DNA of 64,000 nucleotides from Mesorhizobium sp. ORS 3359 (GTDB lineage: Bacteria > Pseudomonadota > Alphaproteobacteria > Rhizobiales > Rhizobiaceae), in the NCBI GenBank assembly GCA_000824845.1, contig CCNC01000204.1:1-64000 (forward strand), read 5' to 3'. Shown in pieces: positions 34,303 through 43,549 of the stretch. Numbering within the stretch: the first letter of the stretch is position 1; every line of letters starts with the position of its first letter. Under the pieces are notes generated by a model, which worked only from the letters and a program-made list of their open reading frames with translations, did not search any database and was not told where the DNA came from. Made by a program: the position numbers and the translations under genes.

Positions 34303-35211
34303 TCATGCCGCCGCATAGCCGAACTCTTTCTCGCCCGCCTGGGTCTGCTGGCGAATGCATTCGATGAAGCGCAGCGAGGCGGGCTGCAGGTTCCGGCCTT
34401 CCCTGGCGATCCAGCCGACCGTCCGGCTCGAGCGCGGATCGGCCAGCGGGACGAAGCGCACGGCATGGCCGCATTTCCAGCGGCAGAGCCTGGGCAGGAT
34501 GGTGACGCCGAGCCCGGCCTCCACCATCGCCAGGTTGGAGCTCACATTGGTCGCGGTGAGTTTCGAGCCCGCGGCAAGCGCCTCGGTCTCGGCAAGCCCG
34601 AGCGCTTCGGCGGCGCCATTGCGGATGAAGCTCTCGCCTTCCAGCTGCGCCCATTTCAACGGGCGCTTCGATTTCGCCAGCGGATGATCGAGCGGACAGA
34701 CGAAATCGAGCGGCTCTTGGAACAGCGGCTCGAAACTGAGCTGCGGCCGCTTGCTGGCAAGCACGCAAAGGCCCACCTCCACCATGCCGTTTTCCACCGC
34801 CTCGACAATGGCGTTGGAATCGCTGTCGCGGACATGGATGTCGAACCGGTTGCCCTCGGTGCGAAGCTGGGCGATGGCGCGCGGCAGCAAGGTCACCGCG
34901 ACCGAAGGCACGCTTGCCACGTCGCAGCGTCCCTGCAGGTCCGCGGCGTAGCTGGTCATCGCCAGGCAGGCGCGATCGTAATGCGCGATCATGGCGCGCG
35001 CCTCGTCGAGCACGATGCGGCCGACCGGCGAGAGCGCGCCCTTGCGTTCGCTCTCGAACAGTGGCGCGCCGATATCGTCTTCCAGTTGCTTCAGGGTCAT
35101 CGACACGGCCGACGGCGTTCGGCCGATCTGATCGGCGGCGGCACGCACGCCGCCGGTCTCGCAGACCGCGACGAAGCTGCGCATGCCGGTCAGGCTGATG
35201 GTTTTGGTCAC
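34303..35211 (-). CDS. LysR-family transcriptional regulator
   Basis: A 302-residue LysR protein with the DNA-binding helix pair VAVCETGGVRAAADQIGRTP / SAVSMTLKQLEDDIG and an effector domain. It is the first gene of the Ldh / unknown / DUF3726 / methyltransferase operon and divergent from the aldehyde dehydrogenase gene across a 100-base region with two imperfect repeats 30 bases apart, a typical arrangement for control of both directions. Confidence 0.92.
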   Translation of the reverse strand: MTKTISLTGMRSFVAVCETGGVRAAADQIGRTPSAVSMTLKQLEDDIGAPLFESERKGALSPVGRIVLDEARAMIAHYDRACLAMTSYAADLQGRCDVASVPSVAVTLLPRAIAQLRTEGNRFDIHVRDSDSNAIVEAVENGMVEVGLCVLASKRPQLSFEPLFQEPLDFVCPLDHPLAKSKRPLKWAQLEGESFIRNGAAEALGLAETEALAAGSKLTATNVSSNLAMVEAGLGVTILPRLCRWKCGHAVRFVPLADPRSSRTVGWIAREGRNLQPASLRFIECIRQQTQAGEKEFGYAAA

Positions 35212-35216
35212 TGTTA

Positions 35217-35259
35217 AGCTTGCCTGAACATTTGTGCCAAAAATTGAGCTTGATTGAAG
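35217..35259. promoter_or_regulatory. Repeated motif between divergent LysR and ALDH genes
   Basis: AGCTTGCCTGAAC (35217-35229) and AGCTTGATTGAAG (35247-35259) are imperfect direct repeats with a 30-base period, about three helical turns. TGAAC and GTTCA within the same stretch also form a distant inverted pair. Candidate LysR binding sites for the divergent promoters. Confidence 0.4.
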
Positions 35260-35311
35260 TTCACAGCATTGGTTAGGTCGTTGTCAACCGAATTGATGCA
35301 GGTCGAACAGG

Positions 35312-36760
35312 ATGCTGAACGGTCGGAACTTTGTCGCAGGCGAATGGCGCGACGGCGCAGAGTGGGTTGAGGATATCAATCCATCGGATGTGACCGATGT
35401 CGTCGGGCGCTTTGCCCAGGCGCAGCCATCCGACATCCATGATGCCGTTGCGGCGGCGCAAGGCGCGCAGCGCGAATGGGCGGCAGCGGGCCTCGAAGCG
35501 CGGGCCGCCGTTCTCGACGCCATCGGTCGCGAGCTGATGGCCCGCTCGAAGGAGCTTGGCGAACTGCTTTCGCGCGAGGAGGGCAAGACGCTTCCCGAGG
35601 GGATCGGCGAGGTCTATCGCGCCGGGCAGTTCTTCACCTATTTCGCAGCCGAGGCGCTGCGCAATCTCGGCGCCTCCGCCGACTCGGTCCGGGCCGGCGT
35701 CGATGTGCTGATCGAGCGCGAGCCGCTCGGCGTCGTCGCGATCATTTCTCCTTGGAATTTCCCTGTCGCCACCGCGTCCTGGAAGATCGCGCCGGCGCTT
35801 GCCTTCGGCAATGCGGTGGTCTGGAAACCTGCCAGCATTACCCCGGCCAGCGCCTGGGCGCTGACCGAGATCATCAGCCGGCAGGCGATCCCGAAAGGCC
35901 TGTTCAACCTGGTGATGGGGTCAGGATCGACGATTGGCCGCGAGCTTGCCGCCAATGCCGACATACAAGGCCTGAGCTTCACCGGCTCCGGCGCTGTCGG
36001 TTCGGGCATAGCAGCGCTCGCCGCCGCGCGGTTCGTGAAGCTGCAGCTCGAAATGGGATCGAAGAATCCGTTCGTCGTCATGGACGATGCCGACCTCGAT
36101 CGCGCCGTCGACCTGGCCGTGAACGGCGCCTTTGGCGGGACGGGCCAGAAATGCACGGCCTCGTCGCGCCTGATCGTGCACCGGCCGATCCATGAAGTCT
36201 TCGTCGAGAAGCTGCTGGCGAAAACCAGGGCGCTGAAGGTCGGCCACGCGCTGGAGGCCGGCGTCCAGATGGGACCTGTCGTCAGCGCAGAACAGCTCTC
36301 TTCCAATCTCGATTATGTGACGCTCGGCATCAGTGAGGGCGCCGAGCTTGCGACCGGCGGCGAGGCGCTCGACCTGGTGCATCGCGGCCACTACATGGCG
36401 CCCGCCGTGTTCCTCAACGGGCGCTCGCGCATGCGCATCAACCAGGAGGAGATGTTCGCGCCGATCACCTGCGTTATGACAGCCGACGATCTCGACGAGG
36501 CGATCTTCCTTGCCAACGATACGCCCTATGGGCTGACGGCGGGGATCGCCACGCGCTCCCTGGCGCGCGCGACAAAGTTCCGCCATGCCTCGCGCTCGGG
36601 CTGCGTCATGGTCAACCTCGCGACCGCCGGCACCGATTATCACGTGCCGTTCGGCGGCGTTCGCGCCTCGAGCTACGGTCCGCGCGAGCAGGGACGTTCG
36701 GCGGTCGAGTTCTACACGCAGGTCAAGACGTCCTACATTCACGCGGGCGCGGCCGAATGA
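35312..36760 (+). CDS. Aldehyde dehydrogenase, 2-oxoglutarate-semialdehyde type
   Basis: A 482-residue NAD(P)-dependent aldehyde dehydrogenase. Catalytic Cys281 (GQKCTASSR), general base Glu247 (QLEMGSKNP) and PWNFPVAT (residues 147-154) are present. The sequence pattern (FVAGEW, ISPWNFP, FGGVRASSYGPREQG) resembles ketoglutaric-semialdehyde dehydrogenases that close hydroxyproline, arabinose and uronate catabolism. Coupled to the next gene (four-base overlap), and divergent from the LysR. Confidence 0.87.
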   Translation: MLNGRNFVAGEWRDGAEWVEDINPSDVTDVVGRFAQAQPSDIHDAVAAAQGAQREWAAAGLEARAAVLDAIGRELMARSKELGELLSREEGKTLPEGIGEVYRAGQFFTYFAAEALRNLGASADSVRAGVDVLIEREPLGVVAIISPWNFPVATASWKIAPALAFGNAVVWKPASITPASAWALTEIISRQAIPKGLFNLVMGSGSTIGRELAANADIQGLSFTGSGAVGSGIAALAAARFVKLQLEMGSKNPFVVMDDADLDRAVDLAVNGAFGGTGQKCTASSRLIVHRPIHEVFVEKLLAKTRALKVGHALEAGVQMGPVVSAEQLSSNLDYVTLGISEGAELATGGEALDLVHRGHYMAPAVFLNGRSRMRINQEEMFAPITCVMTADDLDEAIFLANDTPYGLTAGIATRSLARATKFRHASRSGCVMVNLATAGTDYHVPFGGVRASSYGPREQGRSAVEFYTQVKTSYIHAGAAE

Positions 36761-37734
36761 CCAGCGACGCGCCGCAAGTGCTCATCGACGGGCTGCAATA
36801 CTGCAACTGGTCGCGCGAAATTTTCGAGGAGATGCGCCGGGGCGGGCTGACTGCGGTCCATGCCACGGTCGGCTATCACGAAGGTTTTCGCGAGACGGTG
36901 CGCCATCTGGTGGATTGGCGTACCCGCTTTCGCGACAATGAGGATCTGATCCTCTTGGCTCGCGATGCTGGCGACATCGAGCGGGCGCGAGCCTCGAACC
37001 GGACGGCTATTTTCCTCGGGCTTCAAAACCCGATGCCGATTGAGGACGACATCGGCCTGATCGAAATGCTCTTCGATCTCGGCATCCGCTTCATGCAGCT
37101 CACCTACAACAACCAATCGCTGCTCGGCTGCGGCTGGATGGAGAAGGAAGACAGCGGCGTGACGCGCATGGGACGCGAGGCGATCGCCGAGATGAACCGG
37201 CTCGGCATGATCATCGACCTGTCGCATGCCGGCGAGCGGACGGCGCTCGAAACGATCGCGCTCTCAGAACGTCCGGTGGTCATCAGCCACGCCAACCCGC
37301 GTTGGCTCCGCGACAGCAATCGCAATGTCTCCAAGCACGTTTTGCAGGCATTGCGCGAAAGGGAAGGGCTGCTCGGCCTCTCGCTTTATCCGCTGCATCT
37401 TCCAAACGGCTCGGATACGACGCTCGACCAATTCGGCAAGATGGCCAGGGAAGCGGCTGAAATCATGGGAGCGGAGCATCTCGGCATCGGCTCGGATCTC
37501 TGCCAGGACCATCCCGACAGCGTCCTGCGCTGGATGCGCGAGGGCCGCTGGACCCGCGAGGTCCAGGCCACTGCAAGCTTCCCGGCTCAGCCGTCCTGGT
37601 TCGGATCGAACCTCGATTTTCCCGGGCTATCGCAGGGCCTGCTCGCGGCGGGCTTCGACGAGACGGGAACATCCCTTGTGCTCGGCGGCGCCTGGCATCG
37701 CTTCATCCGGGACAGCCTGCCTCCCGCTGGCTGA
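36757..37734 (+). CDS. M19 membrane-dipeptidase family protein with altered metal site
   Basis: A 325-residue protein of the renal-dipeptidase fold. The two later metal His residues are visible (MIIDLSHAG and VVISHANPR) and so is the GIGSDL strand. However, the N-terminal HxD pair reads IDGLQ and the bridging Glu position reads FLGLQNP, so the binuclear zinc site seems incomplete. It may be mononuclear, have another substrate, or lack peptidase activity. It overlaps the aldehyde dehydrogenase gene by four bases and ends 8 bases before the convergent epimerase gene. Confidence 0.82.
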   Translation: MTSDAPQVLIDGLQYCNWSREIFEEMRRGGLTAVHATVGYHEGFRETVRHLVDWRTRFRDNEDLILLARDAGDIERARASNRTAIFLGLQNPMPIEDDIGLIEMLFDLGIRFMQLTYNNQSLLGCGWMEKEDSGVTRMGREAIAEMNRLGMIIDLSHAGERTALETIALSERPVVISHANPRWLRDSNRNVSKHVLQALREREGLLGLSLYPLHLPNGSDTTLDQFGKMAREAAEIMGAEHLGIGSDLCQDHPDSVLRWMREGRWTREVQATASFPAQPSWFGSNLDFPGLSQGLLAAGFDETGTSLVLGGAWHRFIRDSLPPAG

Positions 37735-37742
37735 GTGCCGCG

Positions 37743-38558
37743 CTATTCTGCCGGCTTGTCGTCCGGGTGGCCAAGCTCGCAGAACCAGCCGCCGAGATAT
37801 TTCACCGAGGGTCTCTTCGGATCGGGAACAGTGGTCTTCGCCTCGACGGCGGCGCGGAACGGTTCGGCGCTGTCCTGCGGCATGAAGCCGAGATGGTCCG
37901 CGCCGCTGTTGTCGACCATCTTCAGCTTGTTGTCGGATATGCCGAAGGAGATGGTGTGGCCGACGCGCGGCGCCGTCAGCGAAGCCTCGACCAGGCGCAC
38001 GCAGTCGGCGAATGAGAGATAAGACCACAGCATGCGGCGATCGGCTGGTTCGGGAAAGGACGAGAAGATGCGCAGGCACACGGTCTCGATGCCGAACTTG
38101 TCCCAATAGAGCCGGCTGAGGCTCTCGACGAAATTCTTCGAAACGCCATAGAGGCTGTCCGGCCGCACCGGCGCGTCGACGCCGATATGCGCCTCGATCT
38201 CGTGATAGCCGATCGCATGCACCGAGGAGGCGTAGATGACGCGCTTCACCCCATGTTTCCGGGCGCCCTCATAGATGTGGTAGGAGCCGCGGATGCTGGA
38301 ATCGAGGATGGTCTGCCATTCGCATTCGAGCGGCGCGCCGCCGAAATGCACGATCGCGTCGCAGTCCTTGGTCGCCGCGATCGTGGCTTCCATGTCGGCG
38401 AGGTCGAAGACAGCTTCCTCTTCGTGTGGCGCGAGATCGCCGAAGGGCTCGCGGCCCGCCAGGCGGATGGTCCTGGCGAGCGGCATCAGCCCCTTGCGCA
38501 ACTGCGAGCCGAGCCGGCCGGCGGCGCCGGTGATCAGGATACGTTCATAATGCGGCAT
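37743..38558 (-). CDS. Uronate-dehydrogenase-like NAD-dependent epimerase/dehydratase
   Basis: A 271-residue extended-SDR protein. The NAD motif GAAGRLGSQLR starts at residue 11, the strand CDAIVHFGG follows, and YGVSKNFVE carries catalytic Tyr and Lys. The sequence tracks the Agrobacterium uronate dehydrogenase (VIYASSVHAIGYH, RIFSSFPEPADRRMLWSY), which oxidises galacturonate or glucuronate to an aldaric lactone. It is the last gene after hydantoinase B and a tiny ORF; its GTGGAG ribosome site lies inside that ORF. Confidence 0.85.
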   Translation of the reverse strand: MPHYERILITGAAGRLGSQLRKGLMPLARTIRLAGREPFGDLAPHEEEAVFDLADMEATIAATKDCDAIVHFGGAPLECEWQTILDSSIRGSYHIYEGARKHGVKRVIYASSVHAIGYHEIEAHIGVDAPVRPDSLYGVSKNFVESLSRLYWDKFGIETVCLRIFSSFPEPADRRMLWSYLSFADCVRLVEASLTAPRVGHTISFGISDNKLKMVDNSGADHLGFMPQDSAEPFRAAVEAKTTVPDPKRPSVKYLGGWFCELGHPDDKPAE

Positions 38559-38561
38559 CGT

Positions 38562-38636
38562 TTACTCCACTTGCGCGACGGCGGCTTTGATCCGCGCGAT
38601 CGCCTCGGTCGACAGGCGCGAGGCAACATAGCTCAT
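38562..38636 (-). CDS. 24-residue translationally coupled small ORF
   Basis: ATG 38636 overlaps the hydantoinase B stop (ATGA), and the TAA ends 3 bases before the epimerase start. The peptide MSYVASRLSTEAIARIKAAV... has no family I know. It could be a coupling leader that carries ribosomes to the epimerase start, a true small protein, or the start of a gene otherwise deleted. Its position is orderly but there is no independent proof of expression. Confidence 0.4.
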   Translation of the reverse strand: MSYVASRLSTEAIARIKAAVAQVE

Positions 38637-40252
38637 CGGTCGTTCTCCGTAATGTAACCCTTGGAACGGTCATTGGCCCGCGCGGCCACGCTGCGCCTGG
38701 CCGGATCGCCATAGCCGCCGCCACCCGGCAGTTCCAGGATCAGCCTGCGTCCAGCCGGCACATGCTGCCAGCCCTTGGGGCGCATCTTTGTGCCGTCATC
38801 GAGCTTGACGACGCCCGCGACGCCAGGCTTGCCGCCCTCGCGACCCTGGGCCGGATGGTTGACGCGGTCGAACATCGCCGAGAAATCGAATTCGTGGCCT
38901 TCGATCGCCTCGATCTGGATGACCTGTCCGAGACCGCCGCGAAATTCGCCGTCGCCGCCGGAATTGGGCCGCAACTCCTTGCGCCAGATGACGATCGGAC
39001 CGGTATGCTCGGTCGCCTCGATCGGCATTGTGTGCACGCCGGACGGGAAGGCCGTCGCCGACAGGCCGTCGAGGGCGGGGCGGGCGCCCATGCCGCCAGA
39101 GTTGAACATCAGCACTTCGGCGCGGCGGCCGGACGCGCCGGCGACAGGCCGCGCCGAGATATGGATGTTCCAGAGCGCCCCGGCGCCTTCGGCGAGGATT
39201 TTCCCGGGCAGCGCCTTGGAGAACGCGCCTAGCACGAGATCGGGAACCATGTGGCCGAAAATATGCCTGAGCGCCACCGGTGCGGGTCGCACCGCGTTCA
39301 GGATGTTAATGGGCGACGACACGGTGAAGAAGGCGAGCGAGGCGGCATTGTTCGGAATATCCGGAGCGACCACGCATTTCAGCGCGTAGCAGGCATAGGC
39401 CTTGCTGTAGATGATCGGGCAGTTGATGCCCCAGCGGCTCATCGGATCGCTGCCGGTGAAATCGACCTCGACATGGTCGTCGCGGACCGAGACCGTTGTC
39501 GCAAGCTTCACCGGTTCGTCGTAGCCGTCGGTCACCAGCTCGTTCGACCAGCTTCCCTTGGGCAGCGCCTCGATGCGTTCGAGCATGGCGTCGCGGGTGC
39601 GCGAGAAGATGAAGTCGCCAAGCCCGTCGAGCGAGGCAAGGCCGGTCTCCTTCATCATGTCGACGAGGCGGCGGTGACCGACCTCGTTGCAGGCTGCGAG
39701 CGAATAGAAATCGCCGACGACCTGGTTCGGCTCGCGGACATTGGCGCGCAGGATGCGGACGAGATCGAGGTTGACCTTGCCCTTTTCCGCGAACTTCATG
39801 ATCGGGATCTGGATGCCTTCCTCGTACACCGACTTGCCGTCGGCGCCGAAGCCGCGACCGCCGACATCGACGACATGCGCCGTGCAGGCGAAGAAGGCGA
39901 CGAGCTCGCCGTTCAGGAAGGACGGCGACACCATGGTGATGTCATGCAGGTGGCCCGTGCCGAGCCATGGGTCGTTGGTGACATAGGTGTCGCCCTCGAA
40001 CATCTGATCGCGCGGGATCGCGTGCATGAAATGCAGCACGGCCTCGGCCATGGTGTTGACGTGGCCGGGCGTGCCGGTGACCGCTTGCGCCAGCATCTGA
40101 CCGCGCGGGTCGAACACGCCCGCTGACAGGTCGCCGGCTTCGCGCACAGAGGTGGAGAAGGCGGTGCGCAGCAAGGCCAGCGCCTGCTCTTCGACCACCG
40201 AGATCAACCGGTTCCACATGACCTGCATGCGGATTGCGCCAATATCGCTCAT
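38633..40252 (-). CDS. hyuB: Hydantoinase/oxoprolinase subunit B
   Basis: A 539-residue HyuB-family subunit. Landmarks are FDPRGQMLAQAVTGTPGHVN, YVTNDPWLGTGHLHDITMV, NSGGDGEFRGGLGQ and the late ELPGGGGYGDPARR. With HyuA it forms an ATP-dependent amidohydrolase acting on cyclic amides such as 5-oxoproline, N-methylhydantoin or related rings. The gene overlaps hyuA by four bases. Confidence 0.92.
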   Translation of the reverse strand: MSDIGAIRMQVMWNRLISVVEEQALALLRTAFSTSVREAGDLSAGVFDPRGQMLAQAVTGTPGHVNTMAEAVLHFMHAIPRDQMFEGDTYVTNDPWLGTGHLHDITMVSPSFLNGELVAFFACTAHVVDVGGRGFGADGKSVYEEGIQIPIMKFAEKGKVNLDLVRILRANVREPNQVVGDFYSLAACNEVGHRRLVDMMKETGLASLDGLGDFIFSRTRDAMLERIEALPKGSWSNELVTDGYDEPVKLATTVSVRDDHVEVDFTGSDPMSRWGINCPIIYSKAYACYALKCVVAPDIPNNAASLAFFTVSSPINILNAVRPAPVALRHIFGHMVPDLVLGAFSKALPGKILAEGAGALWNIHISARPVAGASGRRAEVLMFNSGGMGARPALDGLSATAFPSGVHTMPIEATEHTGPIVIWRKELRPNSGGDGEFRGGLGQVIQIEAIEGHEFDFSAMFDRVNHPAQGREGGKPGVAGVVKLDDGTKMRPKGWQHVPAGRRLILELPGGGGYGDPARRSVAARANDRSKGYITENDR

Positions 40253-42345
40253 GACTGGCTATCTTTGCGGATCAGGAGGATGGCGCCGTCGCTCTGGATG
40301 ACGGCGTCGAAGCTGGTGGTGACGACGGTCGACGTCTCGCGCTCGACGATAACGGCGGGCCCCGCCACGCGGTCGCCGGCGCAGAGCGTGTCGCGCTCGA
40401 CGATGCCATAGGTCTGTGGCGCGCCGGTCGCCGGATCGAACACGGCCCGGGTCGTTGTCGGTTCGCTCTTCTTCCTGCCGGTGGTGAGTTCATGCCGCGT
40501 CACGGCCGGACGAACATCCGTCGCCTTGACCGACCAGGTGACGATCTCGATCTCCAGCCCGTCGAGCCCTTCGATGGCGCGGCCGAAGAAGCGCTGGTAG
40601 CTGGTCTCGAACAGATCCTTGAGCTTGGCGACTGCATCTTCGCCGAACGGCTCGTCCGCCAGCGGCACCGGGATTTCCCAACCCTGGCCGGCATAGCGCA
40701 TGAAGGCGGTGATCTCGCAGACGATCCTGCCGCTGGCGCCGCTGCGCACAAACCCCTCTGCGGAGGCCTTGAGATCGGCGAGGAGCGCGTTGACCTCGGC
40801 CGGCTTGAAGCGCGACAGGCGCGTCAGCTTGGACGCCAGCGCCTCGTAGCCGAACGGCGCTTTCAGGAAACCGATCGCCGAGCCGACGCCGGCGCCGCGC
40901 GGCACGATACACTGGTCGATGCCGAGTTTTTCGCAGAGCCTCGCCGCGTGCAGGGGTGCCGCGCCGCCGAAGGCGATCATCAGATTGTCGGAAATGTTCT
41001 TGCCGTTCTCGACGGCGTGGACGCGGGCGGCGTTCGCCATGTTCTCGTCCACGACCTCGCAGATGCCAAAGGCGGTCGCCAAGGCATCCAGCGACAGGCG
41101 CTCGCCGATATCGCGCAGGATCGCCTGCTCGGACGCTGACGTGTCGAGCTTGATCGCGCCGCCGGCGAAATTGTCGGGGTCGAGCTTGCCGAGCACCAGG
41201 TCGGCGTCGGTGATCGCCGGGCGTTTTCCGCCGCGGCCGTAGCAGGCAGGGCCGGGTTCCGAACCGGCGCTTTCCGGCCCGGTCTGGATGCGGCCCATGG
41301 CGTCGACCCAGGCGATCGAGCCGCCGCCGGCGCCGATCTCGATCATCTCGATCACCGGAATGGAGATCGGCATGCCCGAGCCTTTCGAGAAGCGATAGGT
41401 GCGCGCCACCTCGAAGGTTCGCGCCGTGTGCGGCGAAAAATTCTCGATCAGGCAGATTTTTGCGGTGGTGCCGCCCATGTCGTAGGAGACGACCTTTTCC
41501 AGGCCGAAGCGACGGGCGATGTCGGCGGCGAAAATCGCGCCACCCGCCGGGCCGGACTCGACCAGCCGTACCGGGAATTCCGAAGCGGTCTCCACCGAGA
41601 TCAGGCCACCGCCCGAATGGATCATGAAGACCGGGCACTCGGCACCCATGTCCTTCAGCCGTGTCTGCAGGCGGGCGAGATAGTCGGCCATCTGCGGCCG
41701 CACATAGGCGTTGGCTGAGACCGTGTTGAAGCGCTCGAACTCGCGCATCTGCGGCGAGACCTCGGCGCTGATCGAAATCGGGATGCTGAGTTTTCGCGAC
41801 AGGATTTCACGCGCCCGGCGCTCGTGGTCCGGATTGGCGTAGGCATGGATGAAACCGATCGCCACCGAGCCGAAGTTATCCGCCGCGATCCGGTCGGCGA
41901 TCTCTTCGAGGGCGGATTCGTCGAGCGGCTGCAGTTCCTGGCCTTCGGCGCCGATGCGGCCCTTGACGGTAAAACGGTGCTCGCGCGGGATCAGTGGCGG
42001 CGGCAGCTGCAGGTTGAGATCATGCTGCTCGAAGCGGTTTTCCGTGCGCATCTCGATGACATCGCGAAAACCTTCGGTCGTGACCAGAGCGGTTTTCGCC
42101 CCGCGCCGCTCGATCAGCGCGTTGGTGGCGAGCGTCGTGCCGTGGATGATGATGCCGATCTCGGCCGCCGAAATGCCGGCATCGCGGATGACCGCGTCGA
42201 TGCCGTCGAGGATCGCCTGCTCGGGCGCGGCATAATTGGTCAGCACCTTGGTCGAGAACAGCGTTCCTCTGACATCGAGCGCGATGTCGGTGAAGGTGCC
42301 GCCGATGTCCGCGCCGAGGCGGATGTCGTCTGCTCTGGAGGTCAT
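40249..42345 (-). CDS. hyuA: Hydantoinase/oxoprolinase subunit A
   Basis: A 698-residue HyuA-family subunit with an actin-like ATPase fold: GADIGGTFTDIAL at the N-terminus, HGTTLATNALIERRGAKTAL, SGPAGGAIFAADIARR, VSYDMGGTTAKICLI and FGGAAPLHAARLCEKLG. ATG 42345 gives the family start; an in-frame extension to 42420 is not supported. It is coupled to hyuB. The upstream region holds AACTTTCGAA (minus strand, 42467-42476) and an ACCTGC/GCAGGT inverted repeat near 42422-42443. Confidence 0.92.
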   Translation of the reverse strand: MTSRADDIRLGADIGGTFTDIALDVRGTLFSTKVLTNYAAPEQAILDGIDAVIRDAGISAAEIGIIIHGTTLATNALIERRGAKTALVTTEGFRDVIEMRTENRFEQHDLNLQLPPPLIPREHRFTVKGRIGAEGQELQPLDESALEEIADRIAADNFGSVAIGFIHAYANPDHERRAREILSRKLSIPISISAEVSPQMREFERFNTVSANAYVRPQMADYLARLQTRLKDMGAECPVFMIHSGGGLISVETASEFPVRLVESGPAGGAIFAADIARRFGLEKVVSYDMGGTTAKICLIENFSPHTARTFEVARTYRFSKGSGMPISIPVIEMIEIGAGGGSIAWVDAMGRIQTGPESAGSEPGPACYGRGGKRPAITDADLVLGKLDPDNFAGGAIKLDTSASEQAILRDIGERLSLDALATAFGICEVVDENMANAARVHAVENGKNISDNLMIAFGGAAPLHAARLCEKLGIDQCIVPRGAGVGSAIGFLKAPFGYEALASKLTRLSRFKPAEVNALLADLKASAEGFVRSGASGRIVCEITAFMRYAGQGWEIPVPLADEPFGEDAVAKLKDLFETSYQRFFGRAIEGLDGLEIEIVTWSVKATDVRPAVTRHELTTGRKKSEPTTTRAVFDPATGAPQTYGIVERDTLCAGDRVAGPAVIVERETSTVVTTSFDAVIQSDGAILLIRKDSQS

Positions 42346-42521
42346 GCCATGGCCTTCTGCGAAGCGAGCGCTGCGTCGCGCATTTCGGCGGCAAGCGAAC
42401 GCGCTTGCCTTTCGGCTCATACCTGCACTCCAGCGGGCAGGTGCGAAATCAAGAAATACGGCTCATTCGAAAGTTCTTCTTTATTGTCTCCCACGCCGGA
42501 ACGCTTGTCTCGCGGCGCTTG

Positions 42522-43469
42522 TCAGTCCGAAAGCGGAGTCGGTTTCGGAAGGGAAATCTTGAGGTCGCTGCGCCAGTCTTGCTGGGCCAGCCATCGATGA
42601 AGCGCGGCCACGGCCTTGACGCGCAGATGCCCGCGCGGGACCACAAGGTAGAAGCCGGGCACTTCCTCCGGCCGCATGTCGGCAATGGCGTCGCGGCCGA
42701 TCGGCGCGACCAGCGCGCCTGAGCGGAAGTCCTCCTCGGCGTCGATCACGGAGACCAGGCCCACACCGATGCCTTGCAGGGTCGCCCGGCGCATCGTCGC
42801 CGCATCGTCGAAACTGACGCTGCGGTCGCCGTCGGTCAGCGCCACGCCCAGGTGCCGCAATATGTCCGGCCACAGTCGCTTCGACTTGACCGTGTCGAGC
42901 AGTGTGAACTTCGTCAGGTCCTGCGGCGACTTGATCTTCTCGCCGATCGCCGGCGTGCAGCAGATGATCTTCGGGTCCGGCACCAGGAGCGTCACATCAT
43001 AGTCCGGCCAGTTGCCATAGCCCCACTGCACCGTCATGTCGATGTCGTCGCGACCGAAGTCGGGCAGGTCGACCATCGTCGTCAGGCGCAGGTCGGCGCC
43101 AGGCAGTATCTCGCGGAACAGCGACAGCCTCGGCAGCAGGTAGTGCGTGGCGAAGTATGGACTGGCGTTGAGGTTCATGCGGTCCCGGCGGTTCGAATTG
43201 GTGACGCGACGAACGCCTTCGGAAAATTCGTCGAAGCCAGCCTTCACGTAATGCGAAAGAAGGATCGCCGACTCGGTCAGTTCAATCGAGCGGCCCTTAC
43301 GCTCGAACAGCGTCACCTGCAGCGTGTCTTCCAGCAGCTTGATCTGCTGGCCGACGGCCTGCGGCGTGACCAGAAGCTCGTCGGCCGCCTGCCTAAAGCT
43401 CTTGTGCTGCGCGACGGCGTGGAAGACGCGAAGCGCATTGAGCGAAGGAAGGCGAAGCTTGCCGCTCAT
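42522..43469 (-). CDS. LysR-family regulator, GcvA type
   Basis: A 315-residue LysR protein of the GcvA-like subgroup (LPSLNALRVFHAVAQHKSF, TPQAVGQQIKLLEDTLQVTLFER; later IDMTVQWGYGNWPDYD). ATG 43469 is chosen for the ribosome site GGAGGCG; ATG 43508 is possible. It sits between the SDR genes and hyuA on the same strand and probably regulates the hydantoinase group. Confidence 0.9.
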   Translation of the reverse strand: MSGKLRLPSLNALRVFHAVAQHKSFRQAADELLVTPQAVGQQIKLLEDTLQVTLFERKGRSIELTESAILLSHYVKAGFDEFSEGVRRVTNSNRRDRMNLNASPYFATHYLLPRLSLFREILPGADLRLTTMVDLPDFGRDDIDMTVQWGYGNWPDYDVTLLVPDPKIICCTPAIGEKIKSPQDLTKFTLLDTVKSKRLWPDILRHLGVALTDGDRSVSFDDAATMRRATLQGIGVGLVSVIDAEEDFRSGALVAPIGRDAIADMRPEEVPGFYLVVPRGHLRVKAVAALHRWLAQQDWRSDLKISLPKPTPLSD

Positions 43470-43549
43470 CGTAAGTTCGCCTCCTTGCGTTCGAGACCCG
43501 TTGTTCATGCACCGCCGAACCTCAACAGCCGTTGGTTGCCGAAATGATT

